DNA from: a bacterium | GTDB lineage: Bacteria > Acidobacteriota > Thermoanaerobaculia > Thermoanaerobaculales > Sulfomarinibacteraceae | Direction: 5' to 3' | NCBI GenBank assembly: GCA_024229275.1 | Contig: JAAESQ010000276.1 | Span: forward strand, 1-46,330 | Length of the DNA: 46,330 bases | In this document: positions 1 through 9,715 of the stretch, one piece after another | Layout: the number at the start of each line of letters is the position of its first letter | Numbering within the stretch: the first letter of the stretch is position 1 | Translations under genes and position numbers: made by a program | Notes under the pieces: model-generated | The model's input: only the letters and a program-made list of their open reading frames with translations | What the model was told of the DNA's origin: nothing | Database searches by the model: none

Positions 1-175
1 GCTCAGGCTGATCGAGTCCGAGGTAGTAGAGAAACGTGCTGTCCTGTCGAAATGGGTAGCAGTTGTCAGCGAAGTTCATCGGACTTTCGTTGTTGCCGAG
101 CAGAAGTACGATGCCGCCTTCAAGCTGAGACTGCAGGGCTGCCCTTCTCGAAATGTAGGTTTCCTTGTCAAACAT
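1..175 (-). CDS. Xaa-Pro aminopeptidase (aminopeptidase P N-terminal domain), partial, truncated by window edge
   Basis: Not in the ORF track. Reverse-strand translation from the ATG at 175: MFDKETYISRRAALQSQLEGGIVLLLGNNESPMNFADNCYPFRQDSTFLYYLGLDQPE..., typical of the AMP_N domain (LLGNNESPMN...FRQDSTFLYYLGL). Purine-rich GGAAGGA upstream. Confidence 0.85.
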   Translation of the reverse strand, partial: MFDKETYISRRAALQSQLEGGIVLLLGNNESPMNFADNCYPFRQDSTFLYYLGLDQPE

Positions 176-466
176 GGATCAGATCCTTCCGTGCGCCGAA
201 GTCTGTGGACTATTTCATAGGCGCTGTCGGATTATCCATCGACCTGGCATTGGAGGGAAGAGGGAATGGTGGTTCTAGCCCGGAGTTTGTCAAAGTCTCG
301 TTCTCGGCATCATTGCCGGATCCCTCGAGCACCAACTAGCGGAAACGACAAATCGCATTGACATCCAACTCCGATGCCTCCTCTATCAGTTGATATCCCT
401 GGCCCATGGCAAAGCGTTTTGCCGTGGTACGTTTGTTTCTGGATTGGTAAAAAACGAGGTAAGAAC

Positions 467-1501
467 ATGCGCGCGAAGAAGGTCATTCATGTGGTGAGCT
501 GTCACGCTGCGGGGGAAGTCGGCGATGTAATCGTGGGCGGTGTGGCTTCACCCCCAGGGGAGACGATCTGGGAGCAGTCACGATGGATAGCGGAGAACGA
601 GGCCCTCCGTAACTTCGTCCTCAATGAACCCAGAGGCGGAGTCTTCCGACACGTGAATCTCCTTGTTCCGCCAAAGAATCCAAAAGCGCAGATGGGCTGG
701 ATCATCATGGAGCCTGCTCACACTCCTCCAATGTCAGGTTCCAACTCAATGTGCGTTTCCACTGTACTGCTCGAGACTGGGATTATCCCAATGCAAGAGC
801 CCGAGACCAAGATGATTCTCGAGCCACCAGGAGGGTTGATCGAAGTCACTGCCAGCTGCAAGAACGGCAAAGTCACCAAAGTGTCAGTCCGTAACGTCCC
901 GTCCTTCGTCGACACGTTGGATACGAGCATTGAGGTTAAGGGCGTCGGAACTCTGCAGGTAGACACTGCCTACGGTGGAGACAGCTTCGTCATTGTGGAC
1001 GCAAACCAACTCGGCTTCGAAATCACCCCAGATGAGGCGCAAGACCTCGTAGCGACCGGCCTCAAGATCACCGATGCAGCCAATGAACAAATCGGTTTCC
1101 ATCACCCTGAGAATCCGGAGTGGAATCACATCTCCTTCTGCCAGGTCGCCGGTCCGTTAGAGAACGAAAACGGAACGTGGGTAGGTCGAAACACCGTCGT
1201 TATTCAGCCCGGAAAGCTCGACCGATGTCCTACGGGCACAGGATGTTCTGCACGGATGGCGTTACTACATCACAAAGGCATGCTTGGCGTCGGTGAGCCC
1301 TATATCGCCGAGTCAGTAATTGGTTCGCGTTTTCACTGCCACATCGAATCAACGACCACGCTGGGAGAGAAGAGCGCGATCTATGCGATCATCTCCGGTC
1401 AGGCTTGGATCACCGGCACCCATCAGCACATGCTGGATCCAACGGATCCCTGGCCTGAAGGCTACAGAGTGGCCGACACGTGGCCAATCAAGGGAGTGTA
1501 A
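467..1501 (+). CDS. Proline racemase-family protein (hydroxyproline epimerase / trans-3-hydroxy-L-proline dehydratase-like)
   Basis: [21 protein letters not shown]..., [70 protein letters not shown]. Internal ATG at 467 preferred over the 374 start. Confidence 0.88.
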   Translation: MRAKKVIHVVSCHAAGEVGDVIVGGVASPPGETIWEQSRWIAENEALRNFVLNEPRGGVFRHVNLLVPPKNPKAQMGWIIMEPAHTPPMSGSNSMCVSTVLLETGIIPMQEPETKMILEPPGGLIEVTASCKNGKVTKVSVRNVPSFVDTLDTSIEVKGVGTLQVDTAYGGDSFVIVDANQLGFEITPDEAQDLVATGLKITDAANEQIGFHHPENPEWNHISFCQVAGPLENENGTWVGRNTVVIQPGKLDRCPTGTGCSARMALLHHKGMLGVGEPYIAESVIGSRFHCHIESTTTLGEKSAIYAIISGQAWITGTHQHMLDPTDPWPEGYRVADTWPIKGV

Positions 1502-1527
1502 AGGCCCGACAGACATCTGGGTGCAGG

Positions 1528-2136
1528 CTAGACGGGCGCTGTCAGCGTAAGGGTCACATACTCCTCAAGCCAACGCTCCCGGACTCCGAGACAGCCGAGA
1601 CCCGCGAACTTCTCCCGGACAAGAAATGCGTACTCCCACGCGACTCCGGACAGCAGGATGCGAGCACCAGGAGCTGCTGCCGTCACCATGGCATCGGCCA
1701 GGTCGAGGAGCACATCGCCGTGGAGATTCGCGAGAATCAGAGCGTACTGCGCCGGAGCGATGGCATCAAGCGGCCCCAGAACCACCACCATCCGGTCGGA
1801 AAGCTGGTTGAGACGAGCTGCGTGCAGTGTGGTAGCCGCAGCACGCGCATCGATGTCGATGCCGACGGCCCGACCAGCTCCGAGCAGAAGAGCTGCTAGA
1901 GCGAGCACTCCCGTCCCACATCCGATGTCCAATACTTCCATGCCGTCGAACGGTGCGAGTTGCTCGATCTCCTCGAGGCAGCTTGCAGTGGTCTCGTGCT
2001 CCCCCGAACCGAATGCTCCCCACGGGAGAATCAGTCTGACCGCATTCATGGGAGGCGGGGATGCGGCGTCTGGCAAATCGATGTACCACTTTTGCCCGAT
2101 GCGCAGAGGTTTCCTTCGGCCAAGCGATCCGCTCAT
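1528..2136 (-). CDS. PrmA-like (ribosomal protein L11 methyltransferase family) SAM-dependent methyltransferase, short form
   Basis: LPWGAFGSGEHETTASCLEEIE, VLDIGCGTGVLALAALLLGAGRAVGIDID, ILANLHGDVLLDLADAM; SAM-binding motif I and PrmA-like FGxGxHxTT signature. Confidence 0.8.
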   Translation of the reverse strand: MSGSLGRRKPLRIGQKWYIDLPDAASPPPMNAVRLILPWGAFGSGEHETTASCLEEIEQLAPFDGMEVLDIGCGTGVLALAALLLGAGRAVGIDIDARAAATTLHAARLNQLSDRMVVVLGPLDAIAPAQYALILANLHGDVLLDLADAMVTAAAPGARILLSGVAWEYAFLVREKFAGLGCLGVRERWLEEYVTLTLTAPV

Positions 2137-2202
2137 CGCGTCAGCATAGCCCCTGACAGGATTTGCGCAACCTTTGAATGGCGTCTCAGATCTAAGTTGG
2201 CG

Positions 2203-3114
2203 TCAGTTTGCTTCCCTTTGACTCAGTGCTGCAGCATTCATCCAATAGATATCGCCACTTCGGCTGAAGAAGAAGTACTGGCCGTCAGGTGAAACAACCG
2301 GACAATAGTCGGATTCAACCGAGTTGATCGGAGCTCCCAGGTTGCGAAGCTCGCCCCAGGTTCCGTCAGCCGCGCGATAGCTGATGTAAAGGTCGGCGCG
2401 ACCAAGACCGCCTTCTCGATTCGAGGTTACGATCATGTAGCTCTCATCGGGAGCCACGTAAATGTCACCCTCACTGTCCTCTGAGTTGATGGTCGATCCC
2501 AGATTCACAGGATTGTCATACCCACCGTCGATGGCCGTAGCCTTGTAGATGTCTCGACCACCCATGCCACCATCTCGCGTCGATGAAAAATAGAGATCGC
2601 CGTTAGCCACCGGCATCGGGTAAATCTCGTGACCATCACTATTGACGGGCGCACCGAGCATCGTTGGCGAGCCCCAATTCCCGCCTTTTTGATCGACCCG
2701 CCAGATGTTCACGGAGCCGGCGTTGAACTGGGGTACCGGCACGTTGGAGATGTACAGGAGTTCGCGGTTCCCGGCCGTGAACCACATGTCCACCTCGTCC
2801 CATTCGGTATTTGTGCGGGAAAAAGAAACCATCTCAGGATCGGTCCAACGTCCTTCATCCGTCAGTCTGCATTCAAAGATTTTGAGCGCCTCGCCCACTC
2901 GACGTGTAAAGAGAAACAATCTCCCGTCAGCAGAAAATGCGGAGTTGAGTTCATGCGAGTCAGGTAACGATACGGTGTCCGGGGCAAAAACAACCGGTTC
3001 CGCTCCCGGCAGGGATTGTCCCAAAAAGGAGGCCGTTGCGGGCTGTTCTGCTGCGCTCGGAGTCATCACAGAAAGGGCGATCACCAGCGTCAAAATAACT
3101 CGAAGATGCATCAT
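2203..3114 (-). CDS. Secreted PD40/TolB-like beta-propeller protein
   Basis: Signal peptide MMHLRVILTLVIALSVMTPSAA; repeated propeller blades (ELLYISNVP, GDLYFSSTRDGGMGGRDIYKA, ESYMIVTSNREGGLGRADLYIS, GQYFFFSRSGDIYWM). Confidence 0.82.
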   Translation of the reverse strand: MMHLRVILTLVIALSVMTPSAAEQPATASFLGQSLPGAEPVVFAPDTVSLPDSHELNSAFSADGRLFLFTRRVGEALKIFECRLTDEGRWTDPEMVSFSRTNTEWDEVDMWFTAGNRELLYISNVPVPQFNAGSVNIWRVDQKGGNWGSPTMLGAPVNSDGHEIYPMPVANGDLYFSSTRDGGMGGRDIYKATAIDGGYDNPVNLGSTINSEDSEGDIYVAPDESYMIVTSNREGGLGRADLYISYRAADGTWGELRNLGAPINSVESDYCPVVSPDGQYFFFSRSGDIYWMNAAALSQREAN

Positions 3115-3352
3115 GCACCTACTTCCTCCCCTGCGAATCCAACAGGTATGTCAAGGGGCGCCAAGCATAGAGAAACCAGCGAGTTGTAGGTGTTAACTCT
3201 TGTGAAATCTCCAAAAACAAGCGTCGGCATCTTAGTGGTGCCACACATCCGGTGAGCAGGAACGCCCGCGGGTTTCTGAGTCAAGCAGCTCCATGATCCC
3301 CAAGGACCGCTAGGTCTCTAGCGCCACACTCAAGCTTGTCTTGACCCTCTTG

Positions 3353-4324
3353 CTAGCGTGTGACCGGTGCGCCACGGACGCCGACCGGGATCGTCCAGAT
3401 CCTGCCACCTCCACGAGCAGTGCACGTTGCGTAGATGGAGTAGTTGTTAAAGTCACCCTCGCCGAACACGAGGCTGGCTACGTGATCCATGCCCTCGGCG
3501 ATCAGGATGAGTTCACCCGTTCTGGGGTCGAATCGGCGGATGGAACCGCTGCCATTGTCGGCAATGTAGACTCGGCCGACTTCGTCCATGGCGAGGCCGT
3601 CAAGCATGCTGCCACCGGTTTCGACAACGAGTTCAGGCTGACCGGCCGGGAGCCCCTCTTCCATTGGTATCGCCCATAGATTGTCCTCTGTGGTGAATGG
3701 ATCACGACTCCCGAAGATCTGGGCCACATAGAGTACGGAACCATCGAGAGATGGAACCATACCATTGGGATAGTCAATGGCATCGCTCCACACAGTGACT
3801 GTTCCATCGGTACTGACCAAGTAGATCTTGTCTGTACCGTCGTCCGACACCAGGTAAGAACCGTCTTCGTGAACAACGATGAAGTTGGGATCGGCGATGC
3901 CGGTGGCAACAACTTTCTTCTCACCCTCCGGTGTGATCCGCCAGACAATGCCGTCGTCATTAGGTCCGTGACGAAAGACGTTGGTCGGGCCAAAATCAGC
4001 CGCAAGAATGTCGCGTTCGCCAATGCCGGCCTGCCCGAGGTGGGTATGGACGTCCGTGAGTTTGTTGGCTGTACCGTCGGGCTCGATCAGCCATACAGCT
4101 TGATCGGCGCCGATGAAGAGTTGCCCCTGTCCGTTGAACGTGAGGCCCTCGGCACCGTCGAACCGATCGATGAAGAGTTCGGGTTCGACTGGAAAGTTGA
4201 GCTCCGAAATGGAACTCGACGTCACGCAAGCGGATAGCGCCGCGACGATCGTAGCGAGGATCAATGCAGAAATGGACTTGCGCCTCAGGATTCGAGTCGG
4301 ATTCAAGACGAATGAGATTTCCAT
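3353..4324 (-). CDS. SMP-30/gluconolactonase/LRE-like beta-propeller lipoprotein
   Basis: Lipobox-like LILATIVAALSACVTSS; EGLTFNGQGQLFIGAD, DPNFIVVHEDGSYLVSDDGTDKIYLV, YPNGMVPSLDGSVLYVAQ, LDGLAMDEVGRVYIADNGSGSIRRFDP. GGAGG upstream of ATG. Confidence 0.8.
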   Translation of the reverse strand: MEISFVLNPTRILRRKSISALILATIVAALSACVTSSSISELNFPVEPELFIDRFDGAEGLTFNGQGQLFIGADQAVWLIEPDGTANKLTDVHTHLGQAGIGERDILAADFGPTNVFRHGPNDDGIVWRITPEGEKKVVATGIADPNFIVVHEDGSYLVSDDGTDKIYLVSTDGTVTVWSDAIDYPNGMVPSLDGSVLYVAQIFGSRDPFTTEDNLWAIPMEEGLPAGQPELVVETGGSMLDGLAMDEVGRVYIADNGSGSIRRFDPRTGELILIAEGMDHVASLVFGEGDFNNYSIYATCTARGGGRIWTIPVGVRGAPVTR

Positions 4325-4766
4325 CGAGTCCTCCGTCGCGTTCTACGACGCGGTTCGTCGGGAGTTGCATCGGCACTCGGCATCACCAGAGACACGGATC
4401 GTCGGTATCAGTGTCTCTGAGAATCAAAAGACGATGGCTGGGTACGTCCAAACCATCGCCCGGCAGACCCTGGATCTTCTCGAACTCGACCTCGACGTGA
4501 CGCCGAAAGGCATCATTGCCAAAGACGGATACGTTGGTCCCGGCTACGGAGTCTTGACGCCTGCGGTCAGCGAAACGTTGAGTCGTTTCGCCAAATCTGA
4601 AGGCATCCTTCTCGACCCTGTCTACACGGGGAAAGCCATGAACGGTCTCATTGAATTGTTGGAAAACGGTTTCTTCAGCCCAGACGAAACCGTTGTTTTT
4701 CTTCATACAGGAGGCCATCCCGCAAATTTTGTCTACAGCTCCGAGATTCTCGGCCAACTCGGATAG
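4325..4766 (+). pseudogene. N-terminally truncated D-cysteine desulfhydrase / ACC deaminase-family remnant
   Basis: RIVGISVSENQKTMAGYVQTIARQ..., DGYVGPGYGVLTPAVSETLSRFAKSEGILLDPVYTGKAMNGLIELLENGFFSPDETVVFLHTGGHPANFVY is the C-terminal half of this PLP family; the N-terminal part with the PLP lysine is missing, and upstream DNA is antisense to the SMP-30-like CDS. Confidence 0.8.
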
Positions 4767-5073
4767 AGAGCAAGGCGTTTCAGGCGCCCGAGTGTCCCGG
4801 ATGCAGCGAGTTCCTGCATTATCAGTTCGCGCATGGCCCTACACCAAGAAGATGTTTGACCTTCAGGTTTATGGTCCGTGATTACTCAGGTCGTCACTGA
4901 CTCGAACGGCCCTGACTTCCCGGGACCTCCATCGAGTACAACTTCCTCAACGTTCCAGAGTCTTTGTGTTTGGCACAGATCGCATCAATGCAAAAACTTG
5001 TAAATCCAAGGCATGCTGGGAGAACCGCCTGTCAGCATGATCGTAACTCAAGGAGGGCCAGGGGAGGCATACA

Positions 5074-6363
5074 TTGAATTTGGCTCACAAGCTTCACGCG
5101 TTTTTGCTCATATTCTCAGTGTCGATCTGTCTCTCGTGCGACCAGGGTCTCGCCGAATCTGAAAGAGGAACAGAGATCGAAAGCATGGATCGAATGAACC
5201 GGACTCCTCTTCATGCTGCTGCGGCCATTGGAGATGCTGATCTATTGGCCGACCTGTTAGAGCAAGGTGCCAACCCCGACACCAAGGACATCTACGGATC
5301 TACGCCCTTACATGAGGCTGCATTCCATGAACACACAGAGGCAGTGAATTTGCTCCTCGGCAACGATGCGGCGGTTGATTCCCTTCGCCCGGATGGCGCC
5401 ACCCCCCTTCACATAGCCCGGAATACCGGAAATCAGAAGATAGTCGACTTGCTGTTGTCACATGGGGCTCAGGATGAACCGTTCACTTTCCCGGAGATAA
5501 GAGGAGACTATTTGGGCCAAGAGAAGCCGGGCAACACCGGAGTCATCTTCGCTCCCGGGATCATTTCCAGAGCAGAGAGCCGTGATCTGATGGAGGGATT
5601 CTTTGACGACAAAAGCCTACTCATCACCTGGAGATATCCAAATGACTTCAAAGGAGACTGGACCCAAGAGCCTCTGATCCTCATGAGGAAGATCGACAAC
5701 AGGTGGACAGCTCCCTACCCGTCAGCGCTGATCGGCAAATCCTGGTTCTACAACCTTGAACGCGCTCCGATCGGAGAAAAGGTGGTCTTCGCCTGGACGA
5801 AGAACCTGGACGGCAGCGGCCCGGCACGAGAGCTCTACCTCTGGAGCAGCACGAGAACATCTGAGGGCTGGACCGACCCAATTCGTTTTCAAGCACCGAT
5901 CAATCAGGGATTCGACACTTGGCCATCATTGACTGCAGATGGATCTCTTTTCTTCTTCAGCAGACGCGATGGCGGAGCGGGCAGAGCCGACATCTATCTC
6001 TCCATACCCGACAACGGAGAATTCCGAACGGTAGAGAACCTCGGCGAGGCCATCAACACAGAGCACATAGAGGAAGATCCATATATAGCCCCAGATGGAA
6101 GCTATCTCATCTTTGACTCAGATAGGCCAGGCGGCTACGGAAAACATGATCTTTACATCACCTATCGCAAGCCCGATGGTGGCTGGACCGAGCCCGTCAA
6201 TCTGGGAGAATCGATTAATTCTGAATACTCTGAGAACAGGGCCTTTGTCTCGCCTGACGGCAAGTATCTCTTCTACACCAGTTCGCGAACAGGAAATCTC
6301 GACGCCTACTGGGTGGACGCAAGTTTCATCGCTGAGTTGAAGCCGGCCGACATCCCCAATTGA
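5074..6363 (+). CDS. Ankyrin-repeat plus PD40 beta-propeller secreted protein
   Basis: TTG start with GGGGAGG upstream; signal sequence HAFLLIFSVSICLSCDQG; ankyrin repeats (NRTPLHAAAAIGDADLLADLLEQGANPDTKDIYGSTPLHEAAFHEHTEAVNLLL); PD40 blades (GSLFFFSRRDGGAGRADIYLS, GSYLIFDSDRPGGYGKHDLYITYR). Confidence 0.85.
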   Translation: MNLAHKLHAFLLIFSVSICLSCDQGLAESERGTEIESMDRMNRTPLHAAAAIGDADLLADLLEQGANPDTKDIYGSTPLHEAAFHEHTEAVNLLLGNDAAVDSLRPDGATPLHIARNTGNQKIVDLLLSHGAQDEPFTFPEIRGDYLGQEKPGNTGVIFAPGIISRAESRDLMEGFFDDKSLLITWRYPNDFKGDWTQEPLILMRKIDNRWTAPYPSALIGKSWFYNLERAPIGEKVVFAWTKNLDGSGPARELYLWSSTRTSEGWTDPIRFQAPINQGFDTWPSLTADGSLFFFSRRDGGAGRADIYLSIPDNGEFRTVENLGEAINTEHIEEDPYIAPDGSYLIFDSDRPGGYGKHDLYITYRKPDGGWTEPVNLGESINSEYSENRAFVSPDGKYLFYTSSRTGNLDAYWVDASFIAELKPADIPN

Positions 6364-6443
6364 ATCCCATCAACACCGTTGAGGGGGCTGTAAGTTCAGG
6401 TTCGTAGGTCTTGATTGTTAGCTCAAAAGCTTCTTGTGCCCCT

Positions 6444-8354
6444 CTACCAGGCCACACCGTAGTCTTCACCGTAATCGCTGGCGCCACCCCACATCGTCTT
6501 GTTCTCGCGATCAAAGAAAATCGCGGTAATCGGGCTGTAGGTTCGTGCGACCGTCTCAACCGAGTAACCCATCCGATCAAGTTCAGCTCGTGCCCAGGCA
6601 GAGACCTCGGGCGTTAACTGCAATCGTCCGGGCTCGGCCTTGTGTGCACCGAACGAACTCTGCATCTGGTAACTGGTGATGTTGCGGGCTTCAGCCGCCT
6701 GCTGCACGTTCATTCCGAACTCGACCATATTGAGAAAGAACTGTAAGAGATTCTGCTCCTGGGTGTCGCCGCCCTGGACCGAAAAGGCGAGCATGGGCTG
6801 ACCGTCTTTGAGGGCGATGCTCGGTGTGAGAGTTGCTCGCGGACGTTGCCCTGGCTGCACCACGTTGAATGGGTTCATGGCCTCGTTCAGCACAAAGCTC
6901 TGCATGCGCTGACTCAACCCAATGCCGGTGCTGCCGGCGATGAATGCGGGTATCCAACCACCGCTTGGAGTGACCGACACGACCCAACCTTCAGCGTCTG
7001 CAGCCTGAATCGAGGTCGTCCCGGCAACGAACGACTCGTGGTCGGTCATCACGGCCGCCTGCTGAAACCCGTCGATGCCATCAGAATCCGCCGTTGGTGG
7101 AATCGGACTCCAGTTTTCCAGGAGTTGAAGGAATGGGTTCTCCTCGTCCTGAAATGGATACGGATCACCTGGGCGTGTATTCGGGTCGTTGCGTTCCATG
7201 TTGATCGTCTTGCGGCGCAGAGCGGCATACTCCTTGGAAAGCAGACCCGTAACGGGTTCTTGCGGTGGCATGTAGGGGTCGCCGTAATAAAAGTCCCTGT
7301 CAGCAAAGGCGAGATTCATAGCTTGGTACACCGTGTGGATATAGCGGGGGCTGTTGTATCCCATCGACTTGAGGTTGAAGCCTTCCAGGATATTGAGTGC
7401 CTGCAGCAGAGCCGGCCCCTGGACCCAAGTCGTCAGCTTGTAAACATCGATGTCCCTGTAGCTCGTCGTGACCGGATCCTCTACGTAGACCTCCCATTGA
7501 TCCAGGTCTTCCATGGTGAATAGGCCACCGTGTTCCTGTGAGCTGCGCACGATTTCCTGAGCAATGTCACCACGATAGAAACGCTCGTATGCCGCATAAA
7601 TTGCTTCTTTGCGGCTCTTGCCAGCTTTGAGTGCTGCAGCCTCGGCATCCACCAACTTCTGGAGTGTTGCAAGCAGATCAGGCTGGCGAAAGACCTCGCC
7701 GGCTACTGGTGCGGCCCGCTGCTCGGGTTGGTCTTCATCCAAGTGGGGCAGAAACACATTCTGCGAGTAGGACCATCGTGAAAGAACCTCGCGGCGTCGC
7801 TCGATATTGTCCGCCTGGACTTTCTCGATCGGATAGCCTTCGGCCATCTCCATCGCCGGCGCAAGCACCTGTTTGAGGTTTAGTCGGCCGTACTCGGCCA
7901 ACATAACCATGAGCCCGCCCGGAGTACCGGGCGTGACCGCTGCGAGCGGTCCGTATTCCGGCGGATAGACCATGCCTTGGTCTCTGAAGTACTCAGCAGT
8001 CGCTCCTGTGGGTGCAACACCGAGAGCATTGATTCCCTTCACCTCACCGGTATGAGGGTTGTATATGAGTGCTTGAGTCTCACCGCCCCAACCCAAGGTA
8101 TCCCACATCGTTGAGGTCGCCGCTAGCATGGCGCACGCCGCATCCACCGCGTTCCCTCCACGTGTGAAAGTCATAGCACCGGCCGTTGCTGCCAGTGGCT
8201 TCCCGGTCACAGCGACCCAGTGCGAACCATGCAATACCGGCTTCGCGGTCTTCTGCGCCAGCGCCGGCGCGGAGACGAGCAGCAAGCCGACTAGAAGGAC
8301 CAGAACGGCAGATATGGTGTTGTGAACATCTCCGGGGAATCGAAGGCGCAGCAT
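6444..8354 (-). CDS. Gamma-glutamyltransferase family protein
   Basis: Signal peptide; GGNAVDAACAMLAATSTMWDTLGWGGE, GTTSIQAADAEGWVVSVTPSGG (autoprocessing-type TT), NPFNVVQPGQRPRATLTPSIALKDGQPMLAFSVQGGD. Confidence 0.88.
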   Translation of the reverse strand: MLRLRFPGDVHNTISAVLVLLVGLLLVSAPALAQKTAKPVLHGSHWVAVTGKPLAATAGAMTFTRGGNAVDAACAMLAATSTMWDTLGWGGETQALIYNPHTGEVKGINALGVAPTGATAEYFRDQGMVYPPEYGPLAAVTPGTPGGLMVMLAEYGRLNLKQVLAPAMEMAEGYPIEKVQADNIERRREVLSRWSYSQNVFLPHLDEDQPEQRAAPVAGEVFRQPDLLATLQKLVDAEAAALKAGKSRKEAIYAAYERFYRGDIAQEIVRSSQEHGGLFTMEDLDQWEVYVEDPVTTSYRDIDVYKLTTWVQGPALLQALNILEGFNLKSMGYNSPRYIHTVYQAMNLAFADRDFYYGDPYMPPQEPVTGLLSKEYAALRRKTINMERNDPNTRPGDPYPFQDEENPFLQLLENWSPIPPTADSDGIDGFQQAAVMTDHESFVAGTTSIQAADAEGWVVSVTPSGGWIPAFIAGSTGIGLSQRMQSFVLNEAMNPFNVVQPGQRPRATLTPSIALKDGQPMLAFSVQGGDTQEQNLLQFFLNMVEFGMNVQQAAEARNITSYQMQSSFGAHKAEPGRLQLTPEVSAWARAELDRMGYSVETVARTYSPITAIFFDRENKTMWGGASDYGEDYGVAW

Positions 8355-8551
8355 TACACACTCCTTTAAGCGATCTCATCTGCAGAAACAGGATATCGGT
8401 TCCGGCTCCGGATAGGTGTCAGAGGATGCAATTCAGCGAAAGATGACACCATCGTCTCCTGCAGAGATCCTCTATGCACATCATTGTCCCAAAACCACCG
8501 GAGCTACTGGTACACTCGGTTACGGCCGCTGATCTCTTTGGGGGGAGGGAG

Positions 8552-8812
8552 ATGATGGCACCACCATCAATAAAACGCGAAATATTCGTCACCACAATTG
8601 AGGAGGTTGTCTCGGACTATGTCGGTGAGCTGGTCGCGCACGCCGCAAGCACGGGTTCGATCCGGCGCCTTGGAATCACCAACGATCGACTCGCCGCAGA
8701 CGAAATAGAACAGGTGCTGGGCTCTGTGGAGACCAGCCTGAGGGTTTTGGCCGGAGACAGCGATGCCGCCGGAGCGATCGCCGAGGTCAAGAAACGGTTG
8801 GGCCTGTCATGA
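8552..8812 (+). CDS. Small hypothetical protein
   Basis: ATG at 8552 preceded by GGGGGGAGGGAG; 86 aa MMAPPSIKREIFVTTIEEVVSDYVGELVAHAAS...; stop overlaps the next start (8809), suggesting coupling. No family recognised. Confidence 0.65.
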   Translation: MMAPPSIKREIFVTTIEEVVSDYVGELVAHAASTGSIRRLGITNDRLAADEIEQVLGSVETSLRVLAGDSDAAGAIAEVKKRLGLS

Positions 8813-9609
8813 ATCGGAACACTCTCAATCTGTCCGTACTTGCGATCTGTCTCATCTGGGCGGCTGTGGACCTGCCGAGAATGGTGACGGGGCCTTGGAG
8901 TTCATCTTCCGAAGCTGCCATCAGTTTGACCGGAAGTATCCTCCGGTTGTCATTACTCTTCATCACGGCCTGGGCCGCCACACGAGGACTCCGTTCGGTC
9001 GAGAGGGACAACCCGGCTCGTGCCTCTCGAGTTCTGTTGGCCATTGGATTTTGCGTATTCTTCGCTGCTCAGGCGACCTTGTTCTGCATTGCTCAAGCTT
9101 CAGGCGGAGTCGCACCGTACCCGTCCATCGCTGATGCGATGTTCGTAGTGGGGCTCGTGCTGCTCATTGTCGGTGTCGCCATGGCCATTCGAGCATGGCT
9201 TACACTTGGGATCTTTCCCGACGGTGGCCGCCGGGCCATGACCGCCGCCTCCATTGCGACGGTTCCTCTTGTTGTCGGCGTTGCATTCACACTCGTCTCA
9301 TTGCCCACCGACATTACCCCGATTCCGCAACTGCTTGTGGATACCGCCTACCCTGTTCTTGACTCAATCCTGCTGATCCTGACCGTCGCCATGTTTCGCC
9401 TCACACTACTGCTCGGAAGGGGCTCCGTTGGTGCCGTATGGCGATCTCTCCTTCTCGGATTCCTGCTTACGGGGATCGCCGACGTGACCTATTCGTTCTC
9501 CGTCGGCTTCAGCCTGGATTGGCTCGATCCGCTGTTTGACCTGCTCTTCACTGTGTCCTACGCCCTGTTTGCGCACGGCACCCTTCTCCAGATGCGCGAA
9601 CGGACTTGA
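8809..9609 (+). CDS. Polytopic membrane protein, hypothetical
   Basis: About 7-8 hydrophobic segments (LSVLAICLIWAAVDL, LSLLFITAWAA, VLLAIGFCVFFAAQATLF, MFVVGLVLLIVGVAMAI); ATGA overlap with 8552..8812. Confidence 0.7.
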   Translation: MNRNTLNLSVLAICLIWAAVDLPRMVTGPWSSSSEAAISLTGSILRLSLLFITAWAATRGLRSVERDNPARASRVLLAIGFCVFFAAQATLFCIAQASGGVAPYPSIADAMFVVGLVLLIVGVAMAIRAWLTLGIFPDGGRRAMTAASIATVPLVVGVAFTLVSLPTDITPIPQLLVDTAYPVLDSILLILTVAMFRLTLLLGRGSVGAVWRSLLLGFLLTGIADVTYSFSVGFSLDWLDPLFDLLFTVSYALFAHGTLLQMRERT

Positions 9610-9637
9610 GCCACTCTCTTGAGCATCGCATGACCAC

Positions 9638-9671
9638 AACAAGAGCCGGGGCACCAATCCCGGCTCTTGTT
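9638..9671. terminator. Intrinsic terminator-like hairpin between convergent genes
   Basis: AACAAGAGCCGGG-GCACCAAT-CCCGGCTCTTGTT perfect stem (13 bp), followed by TCTATTCTC on + strand; lies between stop 9609 (+) and stop 9716 (-). Confidence 0.8.
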
Positions 9672-9715
9672 TCTATTCTCCCAAGATGGACAGGTTCCTC
9701 ACCTGGCCGCCAGCT

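Noticed and set aside
52-339. 95-aa plus-strand ORF at the left edge
   Set aside because: Antisense to a clear Xaa-Pro aminopeptidase N-terminus; no RBS or family resemblance.
4965-4995. TTTGGCACAGATCGCATC as a possible sigma-54 promoter (similar TTGGCACAGATGCGATGC near 32657)
   Set aside because: GG-GC spacing does not fit the -24/-12 consensus in either case.
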